Source: Candidatus Microgenomates bacterium
GTDB lineage: Bacteria > Patescibacteriota > JACPGU01
Direction: 5' to 3'
Assembly (NCBI GenBank): GCA_016188915.1
Contig: JACPGU010000001.1
Coordinates: 1-34,110, forward strand
Length of the DNA: 34,110 bases
The translations under genes were made by a program, and so were the position numbers. The notes beneath the pieces are model-generated. The model searched no databases, had not been told where the DNA came from, and saw only the letters and a program-made list of their open reading frames with translations. Positions 15,291 through 22,179 of this stretch are shown one piece after another; positions within the stretch are counted from its first letter, which is position 1, and every line of letters begins with the position of its first letter.

Positions 15291-15296
15291 TAGAGT

Positions 15297-15325
15297 ATTT
15301 TACAAAAAAGACGATAAAATAGCAA
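15297..15325 (-). promoter_or_regulatory. Promoter of the RT-associated RNA
   Basis: On the - strand TTGCTA (15325-15320), 17 nt, TAAAAT (15302-15297). Confidence 0.72.
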
Positions 15326-15330
15326 CTTCA

Positions 15331-15366
15331 GACAGCAAAAAGCCCCCGAGGAGGGGACTTTCTTGT
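15331..15366. repeat. 36-bp direct repeat, right copy, terminator of the small-ORF operon
   Basis: One mismatch to 13728-13763. On the - strand GTCCCCTCCTCGGGGGC plus TTTTTG terminates transcription just after the zinc-ribbon ORF. The two copies bracket about 1.6 kb holding the RNA and RT. Confidence 0.9.
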
Positions 15367-15381
15367 CAGGGGGGGTCGGTT

Positions 15382-15585
15382 TTACCGCTTGATTCTTTTG
15401 ATTATTGGAGAGCCAACGTGGGCCATTCTCCTGCTGTTGCATTTGGGGCAAGGGGCCTTGGTAAAAGGGATATTGAAGCCGAGGAACCGTCTTAAGACAA
15501 AATAGGTACCTTGGCAGGCGGTACATTTCGTCTGTTGCCGAGTAAGTGGCGGAGTGAATTGTACCAGGGGATTTTTTGGTATCAT
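15382..15585 (-). CDS. Small zinc-ribbon protein, function unknown
   Basis: 67 aa. Two Cys pairs, CTAC and CPKC, about 25 residues apart, would bind one zinc ion. The protein is basic, ending PIIKRIKR. The Shine-Dalgarno AGAGGTG lies 5 nt before the ATG, which argues for a real gene. The upstream 78-aa ORF ends 14 nt before it and the terminator-bearing repeat lies 16 nt after it, so the two form a short operon ahead of the RT cassette. It may be an accessory to the RT system or unrelated. Confidence 0.6.
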   Translation of the reverse strand: MIPKNPLVQFTPPLTRQQTKCTACQGTYFVLRRFLGFNIPFTKAPCPKCNSRRMAHVGSPIIKRIKR

Positions 15586-15598
15586 GGCTTCACCTCTT

Positions 15599-15835
15599 TC
15601 ATTGATCTAAGAATTTTCGAATAGTCTTTTCTGCGGTGGCCAAGTCATCTCCTGGTTTGATCAGCTTTCTCAGACCATTGGGCAGTGGCCCTCCTCTTTT
15701 GAATCGACCATTCCATAATGCCTGAGCGCGGTCAAGGCCGGTAGTTTTCATACTAATGTCGACCTCTATTTTTTTACCGCGCCGACATATTTTCTGCCAA
15801 AAGTCAAGGAACATCTTGGCGACTTTTTTTCCCAT
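15599..15835 (-). CDS. Small basic protein, function unknown
   Basis: 78 aa, Lys/Arg-rich, no transmembrane segment, no recognised domain. The Shine-Dalgarno GAGGTGG lies 3 nt before the ATG and a good promoter lies 46 nt upstream, so expression is likely. It is first in a two-gene - strand operon with the zinc-ribbon ORF, divergent from topA. Confidence 0.6.
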   Translation of the reverse strand: MGKKVAKMFLDFWQKICRRGKKIEVDISMKTTGLDRAQALWNGRFKRGGPLPNGLRKLIKPGDDLATAEKTIRKFLDQ

Positions 15836-15880
15836 AGTCCACCTCGGAGTGTTTTTTTGAGCTGTTAAGGAAGCGTCTAT

Positions 15881-15909
15881 ATCTTAGCTCTTGCCACAAC
15901 TTTTTTCAA
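15881..15909 (-). promoter_or_regulatory. Promoter of the small-ORF operon
   Basis: On the - strand TTGAAA (15909-15904), 17 nt, TAAGAT (15886-15881). Back to back with the topA promoter. Confidence 0.65.
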
Positions 15910-15925
15910 TAGGAAGCTTGATTTT

Positions 15926-15955
15926 TTGACAAAGGGCGGGAGGATAGTGTAAAGT
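15926..15955 (+). promoter_or_regulatory. topA promoter
   Basis: TTGACA, 18 nt, TAAAGT. The -10 ends 8 nt before the ATG, so the transcript would be leaderless or nearly so. Confidence 0.65.
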
Positions 15956-15963
15956 GGGCGAGT

Positions 15964-18255
15964 ATGAAAAATCTGGTTATCGTAGAATCGCCGGCGAAGG
16001 CGAAAACTATTGAGAAAATGTTAGGACGGGGCTTTTTAGTTCGCGCCTCTTTTGGTCATGTCCGCGATTTGCCAAAAAGTAAACTGGGCGTGGATACTGA
16101 ACACGATTTTGAACCGCAATACTTAATTCCCGCCAAAGCCAAAAAAGTAATCAAGGAGCTGAAAGAGCAAGCGGAAAAATCTGACACAGTCTATTTGGCC
16201 ACCGACTTGGACCGTGAAGGAGAGGCGATCTCTTGGCATTTGAGCCAAGCGTTAGGACTTGGAAATCACAAATCACAAATCACAAATCACAAACAATCTT
16301 TAAAAACTAAATCAAAAACTAAATCCCAAACAAAAGAAGGTTCAGATATACAAGTTCATCGCATAGTTTTCAATCAGATTACCGAAAAAGCAGTAAAGGA
16401 AGCGGTGGCCAGCCCCAGAGAACTGGACATGAATTTGGTCAACGCCCAGCAGGCCAGGCGCGTCTTGGATCGTTTGGTGGGCTACAAGCTCTCACCTTTC
16501 CTATGGAAAAAGGTAAAAAAAGGCCTGTCTGCCGGTCGCGTGCAATCGGTGGCGGTCCGATTAATTGTAGAACGGGAAAGAGCGATAGGAGCTTTCAAAG
16601 CGGAGGAGTATTGGGAATTGACAGCGGAGCTAAAAAAATCCCAAACAAATTCTAATGACCAAAATTCAAATGGGGAGAAATTTACAGCTAAACTTCTCAA
16701 AAAGGATGATAAAGAATTAAAGGTTACCAGTAAAGAACAAGCAGACGAGATATTGCAAGATTTGGAGGGGGCGGAATATATAGTAGGAGAGGTGAGACGG
16801 AAAGAAAAAAATCGCAATCCTTCGCCACCTTTTACCACCTCCACGCTTCAACAAGAATCGGCTCGAAAGCTCGGGTTCTCGGCCAAAAAAACCATGATGT
16901 TGGCGCAGAGACTTTACGAAGGTATGGATTTGGACGCGCTCGGCCACAAGGGCTTGATTACCTATATGCGTACCGATTCCCTCAATCTCGCCCCGGAAGC
17001 AATAGAAGCCATACGGGGGAAAATCGCCCAAGATTTCGGCAAAAATTACATTCCCGAAAAACCTAATTTTTATAAAAACAAATCCAAGGGCGCGCAGGAA
17101 GCCCACGAAGCGATTCGTCCCTCCCATCCGGAACTCTCGCCTGATGAAGTGGAAAAATTTTTAGAAAAAGACGAACACCGGCTTTACTCTTTAATTTGGA
17201 AAAGAGCGTTGGCTTCCCAAATGGTGCCGGCAATTATGGACAGTACTTCGGTAGACATAGGCGCGGATAAGCGCGGATATTTATTTAGGGCGACAGGTTC
17301 AGTCATCAAATTTGACGGGTTCATTCGTGTCTATATAGAAGATATTGATGAAGACGAAAAGATAGCTGACGAGGATCGCGAGGGCTATCTGCCACCATTA
17401 GAACAAAATGAAAAACTGGATTTGGAAGAATTGCTTCCTGAACAAAAATTCACTCAACCGCCACCTCGTTTTACCGAAGCATCGTTGGTTAAAGAGTTGG
17501 AAAAAAACGAGATTGGTCGGCCTTCCACCTACGCGCCGACTCTTTCCACTATTCAAGAAAGAGGCTATGTCCAATTGGAAGAAAAAAAGTTCAAACCGCA
17601 AGAAATCGGCTTAATCGTCAATGATGTCTTGGTGGAGCATTTTCCGCAGGTAGTGGATGTCGCTTTTACTTCTCATGTAGAGGAGGAATTTGATGATATC
17701 GCCGAAGGCAAGATGGAGTGGCACGAGATGATCAGGGAATTTTGGACGCCTTTTGAAAAGAACTTGAAAGAAAAAGAAGTGGAAGTGAAAAAAGAGGATA
17801 TTATCGGTGACGAGGCGACCGATATTCCCTGTCCCAAATGTGGCAAAATGCTGGCGATCAAATTCGGCCGGTTCGGTAAATTCTTGGCCTGTACCGGATT
17901 CCCCGAATGCAAACATACTCAACCTTTGAATGAAACTAAGGATGAAGAAAAGCAACTGGAAGCGGTTAATCACGGTAATTGCGAGAAATGCGGACACGAG
18001 TTCGTCATCAAAGAGGGGCGTTTTGGTAAATTCATTGCTTGTTCCAATTATCCGGAATGCAAAAATATCAAAAATCTAGACAACAAAATCGATATGAAAT
18101 GCCCGAAGTGTAGCGAGGGCGATGTGGTGGTGAAGATGACCAAGAGACGCAAAAGATTTTGGGGGTGCAATAAATATCCTGATTGCGACTGGGCGAGCTG
18201 GGTAAATCCGCAGAAAAACGCCGATGAAGCGCAAAATAGCACAGAAAAAGAATAA
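15964..18255 (+). CDS. topA: DNA topoisomerase I
   Basis: 763 aa. Type IA enzyme relaxing negative supercoils. The TOPRIM domain starts MKNLVIVESPAKAKTIEKML and carries TDLDREGE (80-87); the catalytic Tyr334 is in TYMRTDS. Three C-terminal zinc-ribbon repeats follow ('CPKCGKMLAIKFGRFGKFLAC', 'CEKCGHEFVIKEGRFGKFIAC', 'CPKC...GCNKYPDC'). Residues about 100-125 (NHKSQITNHKQSLKTKSKTKSQ) are an extra low-complexity segment within TOPRIM, encoded by tandem AAATCAC heptamers. A second Asn/Gln-rich patch near 225 (KSQTNSNDQNSN) also looks repeat-derived. A strong terminator follows. Confidence 0.96.
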   Translation: MKNLVIVESPAKAKTIEKMLGRGFLVRASFGHVRDLPKSKLGVDTEHDFEPQYLIPAKAKKVIKELKEQAEKSDTVYLATDLDREGEAISWHLSQALGLGNHKSQITNHKQSLKTKSKTKSQTKEGSDIQVHRIVFNQITEKAVKEAVASPRELDMNLVNAQQARRVLDRLVGYKLSPFLWKKVKKGLSAGRVQSVAVRLIVERERAIGAFKAEEYWELTAELKKSQTNSNDQNSNGEKFTAKLLKKDDKELKVTSKEQADEILQDLEGAEYIVGEVRRKEKNRNPSPPFTTSTLQQESARKLGFSAKKTMMLAQRLYEGMDLDALGHKGLITYMRTDSLNLAPEAIEAIRGKIAQDFGKNYIPEKPNFYKNKSKGAQEAHEAIRPSHPELSPDEVEKFLEKDEHRLYSLIWKRALASQMVPAIMDSTSVDIGADKRGYLFRATGSVIKFDGFIRVYIEDIDEDEKIADEDREGYLPPLEQNEKLDLEELLPEQKFTQPPPRFTEASLVKELEKNEIGRPSTYAPTLSTIQERGYVQLEEKKFKPQEIGLIVNDVLVEHFPQVVDVAFTSHVEEEFDDIAEGKMEWHEMIREFWTPFEKNLKEKEVEVKKEDIIGDEATDIPCPKCGKMLAIKFGRFGKFLACTGFPECKHTQPLNETKDEEKQLEAVNHGNCEKCGHEFVIKEGRFGKFIACSNYPECKNIKNLDNKIDMKCPKCSEGDVVVKMTKRRKRFWGCNKYPDCDWASWVNPQKNADEAQNSTEKE
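16262..16332 (+). repeat. Heptameric repeats inside topA
   Basis: Four tandem AAATCAC-type units followed by degenerate AAAACTAAATC units within the TOPRIM coding region. The frame is kept. Confidence 0.8.
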
Positions 18256-18264
18256 TTTTGTAGA

Positions 18265-18289
18265 GGGCGGGTTTTTAACCCGCCCTTTT
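18265..18289 (+). terminator. Intrinsic terminator of topA
   Basis: GGGCGGGTT pairs with AACCCGCCC around a 3-nt loop, followed by TTTT. Confidence 0.9.
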
Positions 18290-18294
18290 GGCTA

Positions 18295-18323
18295 TTGTCT
18301 GATAAGCAAAATAATTATAAAGT
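18295..18323 (+). promoter_or_regulatory. Likely promoter of the lemA operon
   Basis: TTGTCT, 17 nt, TAAAGT (overlapping an alternative TATAAA), 44 nt before the ATG. Confidence 0.5.
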
Positions 18324-18367
18324 AAAAGTGGTCTTATTTATCAAAATAATTAAAAGTAGGAGGTTTT

Positions 18368-18943
18368 ATGGCAAAAAGTCGTTTTATTATTCGTCCCTGG
18401 ATGTGGGTAGCGGCAATAGCTATTGTCATCGCTTTGGTTTTGGCTGGTTATTACAATAATTTCGTAGGGCTGGGTCAGAGCGTAAAAAGCCAATGGGCTG
18501 ACGTGGAGAGTTCTTATCAGCGTCGTTTTGATTTGATCCCCAATCTGGTAGAAACGGTCAAAGGAGTGGCTGATTTTGAAAAAGAAACTTATTTGGCGGT
18601 CACCGAAGCGCGCACCAAATGGCTGGACGCGCAATCTATTAATGACAAAGTAACGGCCGGAGCTGCAACTCAATCGGCCCTAGCCAGACTTTTAGTGATG
18701 GTAGAAAATTATCCCGACTTGAAGGCCGCGGCTAATTTTGCCGATATGCAGACGCAATTGGAGGGAACAGAAAATAGAATCAATGTGGAGCGCAATCGTT
18801 ATAATGAAAAAGTTCGCGCCTATAATACGGCCGTTGCTCGTTTCCCAGCGAATATTTTTGCCCGTTTGTTCGGTTTTTCCGACTACCTTTTCTTTGAAGC
18901 TGTTGACGAGGCAGACAAAGTGCCGGTGGTTAATTTCAAATAA
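18368..18943 (+). CDS. LemA family protein
   Basis: 191 aa. One N-terminal TM (about 12-30) with a short cytoplasmic stretch is followed by the LemA helical domain: 'YYNNFVGLGQSVKSQWADVESSYQRRFDLIPNLVETVKGVADFEKETYLAV' and 'RFPANIFARLFGFSDYLFFEA'. LemA proteins are membrane-tethered helical bundles of unsettled function, often encoded with TPM-domain proteins, as here. Good Shine-Dalgarno TAGGAGG 6 nt before the ATG. Confidence 0.95.
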   Translation: MAKSRFIIRPWMWVAAIAIVIALVLAGYYNNFVGLGQSVKSQWADVESSYQRRFDLIPNLVETVKGVADFEKETYLAVTEARTKWLDAQSINDKVTAGAATQSALARLLVMVENYPDLKAAANFADMQTQLEGTENRINVERNRYNEKVRAYNTAVARFPANIFARLFGFSDYLFFEAVDEADKVPVVNFK

Positions 18944-18975
18944 GAGCAAAAAAACTGAAAAGTAATAATTAAAAA

Positions 18976-19842
18976 TTGATCTCATCGGCAAAAAAAATCG
19001 GGTTGGTTTTTTGTGGCGCTTTTTTGGTATTTTCTTTTGCCCATAAAGCGCAGGCTTTAGATTTGCCTGAATATATGGGCTTCGTTAATGATTACGCGAA
19101 AATTTTAAAAGATGAGACAAAAATTAATCTAGAAAACCAAATCACAGAGCTAGAAAAAGAAACTCATCATGAAATAGCGATAGCTATCGTGCCGAATTTG
19201 CAAGAGACGACAATAGAAGATTACGCTGAAAAACTTTTTCAAAAATGGGCGATTGGTAAAAAAGAGCTGGATAATGGTGTACTGCTTCTAATAGCTATTA
19301 ATGACAGGAAATTAAGAATAGAAACTGGATATGGCCTGGAAGGAATTTTGCCCGATATTACGGCCGGTCGTATTGTTAATGATATCATCACGCCAGAATT
19401 CAAAAATGGCGATTATGACAGTGGTGTAGTAAAGGGGGTTGAAACAATAGCGCAAACTATCAAAGGGGAGGTAGTGGACTATCCCGATAAGATAAATTTT
19501 GATGGCAGATGGTTTGAGTACATATTTTTCGGTATTATCTTCCTTTTTAGCATTTTAGGGCAATCCAAAAGATGGTGGCCAGGCGGGGTTTGGATGGGTG
19601 GTGGAGCGCTAGTTTACGCCCTGATCGCGGGTATGGCAATTATCGGAGCCGTGGTTTTAGTTTTTTCTATGACGCTTTTTGGTCTGATATTAGATTATAT
19701 TTTTTCTAAAATGCCTCAGAATAAAGGCCGAGGAGGAAGTAATTTCTGGTATTGGGGCGGAGGCGGAGGATCGAGTGGCGGTGGTTTTGGAGGATTCGGC
19801 GGAGGATCGAGTGGTGGTGGCGGAGCAAGTGGTTCTTGGTAA
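18976..19842 (+). CDS. TPM-domain membrane protein (DUF477/YgcG-like)
   Basis: 288 aa from a TTG start. An in-frame stop lies two codons upstream and the signal peptide begins at once (KKIGLVFCGAFLVFSFAHKAQA), so TTG is the only plausible start. The TPM domain begins at LDLPEYMGFVNDYAKIL and includes 'AIAIVPNLQETTIEDYAEKLFQKWAIGKKELDNGVLLLIAI...RKLRIETGYGLEG'. Two or three hydrophobic segments and a Gly/Ser-rich tail ending GASGSW follow. It is the usual partner of LemA, 32 nt downstream and probably translationally linked. The C-terminal Gly-rich coding overlaps the false upstream extension of eno in the ORF track. Confidence 0.9.
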   Translation: MISSAKKIGLVFCGAFLVFSFAHKAQALDLPEYMGFVNDYAKILKDETKINLENQITELEKETHHEIAIAIVPNLQETTIEDYAEKLFQKWAIGKKELDNGVLLLIAINDRKLRIETGYGLEGILPDITAGRIVNDIITPEFKNGDYDSGVVKGVETIAQTIKGEVVDYPDKINFDGRWFEYIFFGIIFLFSILGQSKRWWPGGVWMGGGALVYALIAGMAIIGAVVLVFSMTLFGLILDYIFSKMPQNKGRGGSNFWYWGGGGGSSGGGFGGFGGGSSGGGGASGSW

Positions 19843-19849
19843 GACAGGT

Positions 19850-19855
19850 TATAAT
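19850..19855 (+). promoter_or_regulatory. -10 element of eno
   Basis: TATAAT ends 13 nt before the eno ATG; the -35 is poor. A short leader of about 7 nt is predicted. Confidence 0.5.
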
Positions 19856-19868
19856 TGATAAATTATTT

Positions 19869-21167
19869 ATGAAAATAAAAAATATTCACGCGCGAGAGAT
19901 TTTGGACAGCCGTGGCGATCCGACGGTAGAATGTGATGTTGTTTTAGACGATGGTTCTATCGGACGAGCCTCTGTTCCATCTGGTGCTTCTACTGGCGTG
20001 CACGAAGCAGTGGAATTACGCGATAATGATCCCAAAAGATATGGCGGCAAGGGCGTTTTGACTGCGGTAAAAAACATCAATACCGAAATAAAAAATGCTC
20101 TTTATGGCATGGACGCGACGGAAATTCGCAAAATAGATGGAACACTTCTTCGTCTGGATGGGACGGAAAACAAATCACGTCTGGGGGCTAACGCTATTTT
20201 GGCTGTTTCTCTCTCTTGCGCCAGGGCGGCGGCGGTATCGGCCAAAATACCGCTCTATCAATATCTACGCAAGACTTTTGCCGAAAATTTGAAAGATAAC
20301 TTTATTTTACCGGTGCCTTTGGTTAATATTCTCAACGGAGGTAAACACGCTGATTCCAATCTGGATTTTCAGGAATGTATTATTATCCCAATTGGCGCAA
20401 GCAGTTTTCCGGAAATTGTGAGAATGGGTAGCGAAATATTCCATTCTTTGGGGCAGATCTTGAAAGAAAAACATCTTTCCACCAATGTCGGTAATGAAGG
20501 CGGTTACGCCGGCTATTTCAAAAATCATGCTGAAGCTTTTCAGCTTTTCACACAGGCGATAGAGAGCGCCGGATACAAATCTGGAGAAGATGCTTGTTTG
20601 GGTATTGATGTGGCGGCATCATCTTTTTTTGGCGGTGGGATTTATGATGTTACTTCAGAAAAAAAGAAATTTAGTACAGAAGAAATGATAGGTTATTTGC
20701 GTGATTTGACGGAAAAATATCCCATTATTTCTATTGAAGATCCTTTGGGTGAAGATGAGTGGGGTGCTTGGCAAAAATTTACGCAAGAATTTGGGAGTAG
20801 ATTGCAAATCGTTGGCGACGACCTCTTCGTCACCAACGTCAAAAGAATTCAGCAGGGGATAGAGCAAAAAGTGGCCAATGCGGTGCTTATCAAAGTCAAT
20901 CAAATCGGCACGCTGTCGGAAACAGCAGACGCGATCCTTTTGAGCCAGAAAAATAATTATCGCACTATCGTTTCCCATCGTTCCGGTGATACGGAAGATT
21001 CCTTCATTGCCGATTTGGTGGTGGCGCTTGATTGCGGGCAGATCAAGACCGGTTCGATGAGTCGCAGCGAAAGAGTAGTCAAATATAATAGGCTCTTGCA
21101 GATATCGGAAGAACTAGGGGGCAAGGCCAGATTTTTGGGGAAGAAGACTTTTGGATTTCTGGGATAG
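19869..21167 (+). CDS. eno: Enolase
   Basis: 432 aa. Interconverts 2-phosphoglycerate and phosphoenolpyruvate. The start is ATG 19869 (MKIKNIHAREILDSRGDPTVE); the ORF-track extension is an out-of-frame reading of the Gly-rich tail upstream. Conserved parts: SGASTGVHEA, NGGKHADSNLDFQE, the metal ligands in 'GIDVAAS', IEDPLGEDEW and GDDLFVTN, the signature 'LIKVNQIGTLSETADAI', SHRSGDTED, and the lysine in GQIKTGSMSRSER. The catalytic-glutamate segment reads VGNEGGYAG where most enolases have VGDEGGFAP; the Glu itself is kept. It is the only glycolytic gene in the window. Confidence 0.97.
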   Translation: MKIKNIHAREILDSRGDPTVECDVVLDDGSIGRASVPSGASTGVHEAVELRDNDPKRYGGKGVLTAVKNINTEIKNALYGMDATEIRKIDGTLLRLDGTENKSRLGANAILAVSLSCARAAAVSAKIPLYQYLRKTFAENLKDNFILPVPLVNILNGGKHADSNLDFQECIIIPIGASSFPEIVRMGSEIFHSLGQILKEKHLSTNVGNEGGYAGYFKNHAEAFQLFTQAIESAGYKSGEDACLGIDVAASSFFGGGIYDVTSEKKKFSTEEMIGYLRDLTEKYPIISIEDPLGEDEWGAWQKFTQEFGSRLQIVGDDLFVTNVKRIQQGIEQKVANAVLIKVNQIGTLSETADAILLSQKNNYRTIVSHRSGDTEDSFIADLVVALDCGQIKTGSMSRSERVVKYNRLLQISEELGGKARFLGKKTFGFLG

Positions 21168-21211
21168 CGACCTTAATCTGCGAATACGCACGAATTTCAC
21201 AAATATTATCC

Positions 21212-21241
21212 TTGACAGGATAGTATTTTTTATATTATAAT
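21212..21241 (+). promoter_or_regulatory. Promoter of the 206-aa orphan gene
   Basis: TTGACA, 18 nt, TATAAT, 39 nt before the ATG. Confidence 0.75.
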
Positions 21242-21279
21242 ATTATCAGTTTAAAAATTCACCGAAAGAGAGAGACGAA

Positions 21280-21900
21280 ATGAAAAAACAGCGCGAAGGC
21301 GAATGTTTTGATGCGGTGCAAGAAAAGATGTTCTACTCTTTTTTCATTGAAAGATCAGTGCGAGCCTTTCTGAAAATAATGACTTTTTCATTGTGGGAGG
21401 AAAAACGCAATTCTCCCTTTTCTCTCAAGGCATCGTCATTAGGAACAAAAGAAAAAGGGTGTTATCCTATGGGGCTTTTGCGCCTTCGCCTCAATCACGA
21501 AGAGCTCACCGGGCACGAAATATTTGTCGTGGATCTATCGGGCGCTTTTGATTTCGTCAGCGAAGAAGACCTTTGCGGCAAATATCATTTTGACGACTTT
21601 CTTTCTTGGCTTGCTCGGTGGAGCTGTTCTGACAAATACGCCAATTTGCGTCGGGATATGTATATTTTTTCCGGCAACGAGTTTTTCTGCGCGGCCATTA
21701 ACGAAAAAATGCGATCAAAAAAAGAGCTGTTCGATCTCGAAACCAAAGTCTCCAATGTCCATGTTTTTTCTTGCGCCTGTCCGGAGAATAGAATGGGAAA
21801 AGGACTCGCCTACATAACCGAGAGAGATCTCGAATGGCGGCGTCAGGCCATTAATTCCCAAATGGCTCTCAACATGCTACTGTCTAAAGAAAACCGCTGA
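21280..21900 (+). CDS. Hypothetical protein with its own promoter and terminator
   Basis: 206 aa, not recognised. No TM or signal peptide. The second half is rich in aromatic and Cys residues (about seven Cys in all, including CAC). A purine-rich Shine-Dalgarno-like stretch (AGAGAGAGACGAA) precedes the ATG. It has a consensus promoter upstream and a terminator overlapping its stop codon, so it is a self-contained transcription unit. The next 170 bp hold a MITE-like element. Codon use (more GC-ending codons) differs somewhat from neighbours; it may have been acquired. Confidence 0.7.
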   Translation: MKKQREGECFDAVQEKMFYSFFIERSVRAFLKIMTFSLWEEKRNSPFSLKASSLGTKEKGCYPMGLLRLRLNHEELTGHEIFVVDLSGAFDFVSEEDLCGKYHFDDFLSWLARWSCSDKYANLRRDMYIFSGNEFFCAAINEKMRSKKELFDLETKVSNVHVFSCACPENRMGKGLAYITERDLEWRRQAINSQMALNMLLSKENR

Positions 21901-21913
21901 AAGGCGGTTTTTT
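21892..21913 (+). terminator. Terminator overlapping the orphan gene stop
   Basis: AACCGC pairs with GCGGTT, with the TGA stop inside the loop, followed by T4. Confidence 0.85.
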
Positions 21914-21928
21914 GTTATCTATTTTGTT

Positions 21929-22072
21929 TAGGGCTTACGCACCTAGCTCCCTCCGCAAAGATGTCCGACATCAAAGGATGCTCGATGTCGGACATCAAAA
22001 TACGCAACAATCATTAGAAATTACCTGGCGGTGTACGGTGGCTAGATGATAAGGTCAAGTGCGTAAGCCCTA
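21929..22072. mobile_element. 144-bp MITE-like element
   Basis: Perfect 14-bp terminal inverted repeats, TAGGGCTTACGCAC and GTGCGTAAGCCCTA, enclose non-coding sequence. The outer TA could be a target-site duplication of the IS630/Tc1 type. An internal perfect 13-bp inverted repeat (GATGTCCGACATC at 21960, GATGTCGGACATC at 21984) and a shorter CTAGC/GCTAG pair make nearly the whole element self-complementary. No transposase is present in the window. Confidence 0.75.
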
Positions 22073-22084
22073 TAGTAATTATAA

Positions 22085-22113
22085 TTGTCGGATTCTCTTT
22101 CCCGATGTATTAT
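22085..22113 (+). promoter_or_regulatory. Likely recR promoter
   Basis: TTGTCG, 17 nt, TATTAT, located just outside the MITE-like element. Confidence 0.5.
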
Positions 22114-22134
22114 GGTAGAGAATCATTCTTCAGC

Positions 22135-22173
22135 CTAAAATCTAAAATCTGCAATCTGCAATCTTAAATCTGC
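22135..22173 (+). repeat. Heptameric repeats before recR
   Basis: AATCTAA, AATCTGC, AATCTGC, AATCTTA, AATCTGC at a 7-nt period fill the recR leader up to 7 nt before the ATG. No Shine-Dalgarno is present. Confidence 0.8.
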
Positions 22174-22179
22174 CCCCTC

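Noticed and set aside
13811-15366. Diversity-generating retroelement
   Set aside because: Motif B is LPKGAPTSP rather than the DGR-type form. There is no template/variable repeat pair with adenine-specific changes and no Avd-like gene. The only repeat pair (36 bp, one mismatch) is a terminator.
15194-15526. 110-aa - strand ORF
   Set aside because: It overlaps the zinc-ribbon ORF, the terminator repeat and the structured RNA in another frame, and has no Shine-Dalgarno or recognisable content.
19752-19868. N-terminal extension of enolase in the ORF track
   Set aside because: The Arg/Trp-rich extension is an out-of-frame reading of the Gly-rich tail of the TPM protein. Enolase begins at the conserved MKIKNIHAREILDSRG.
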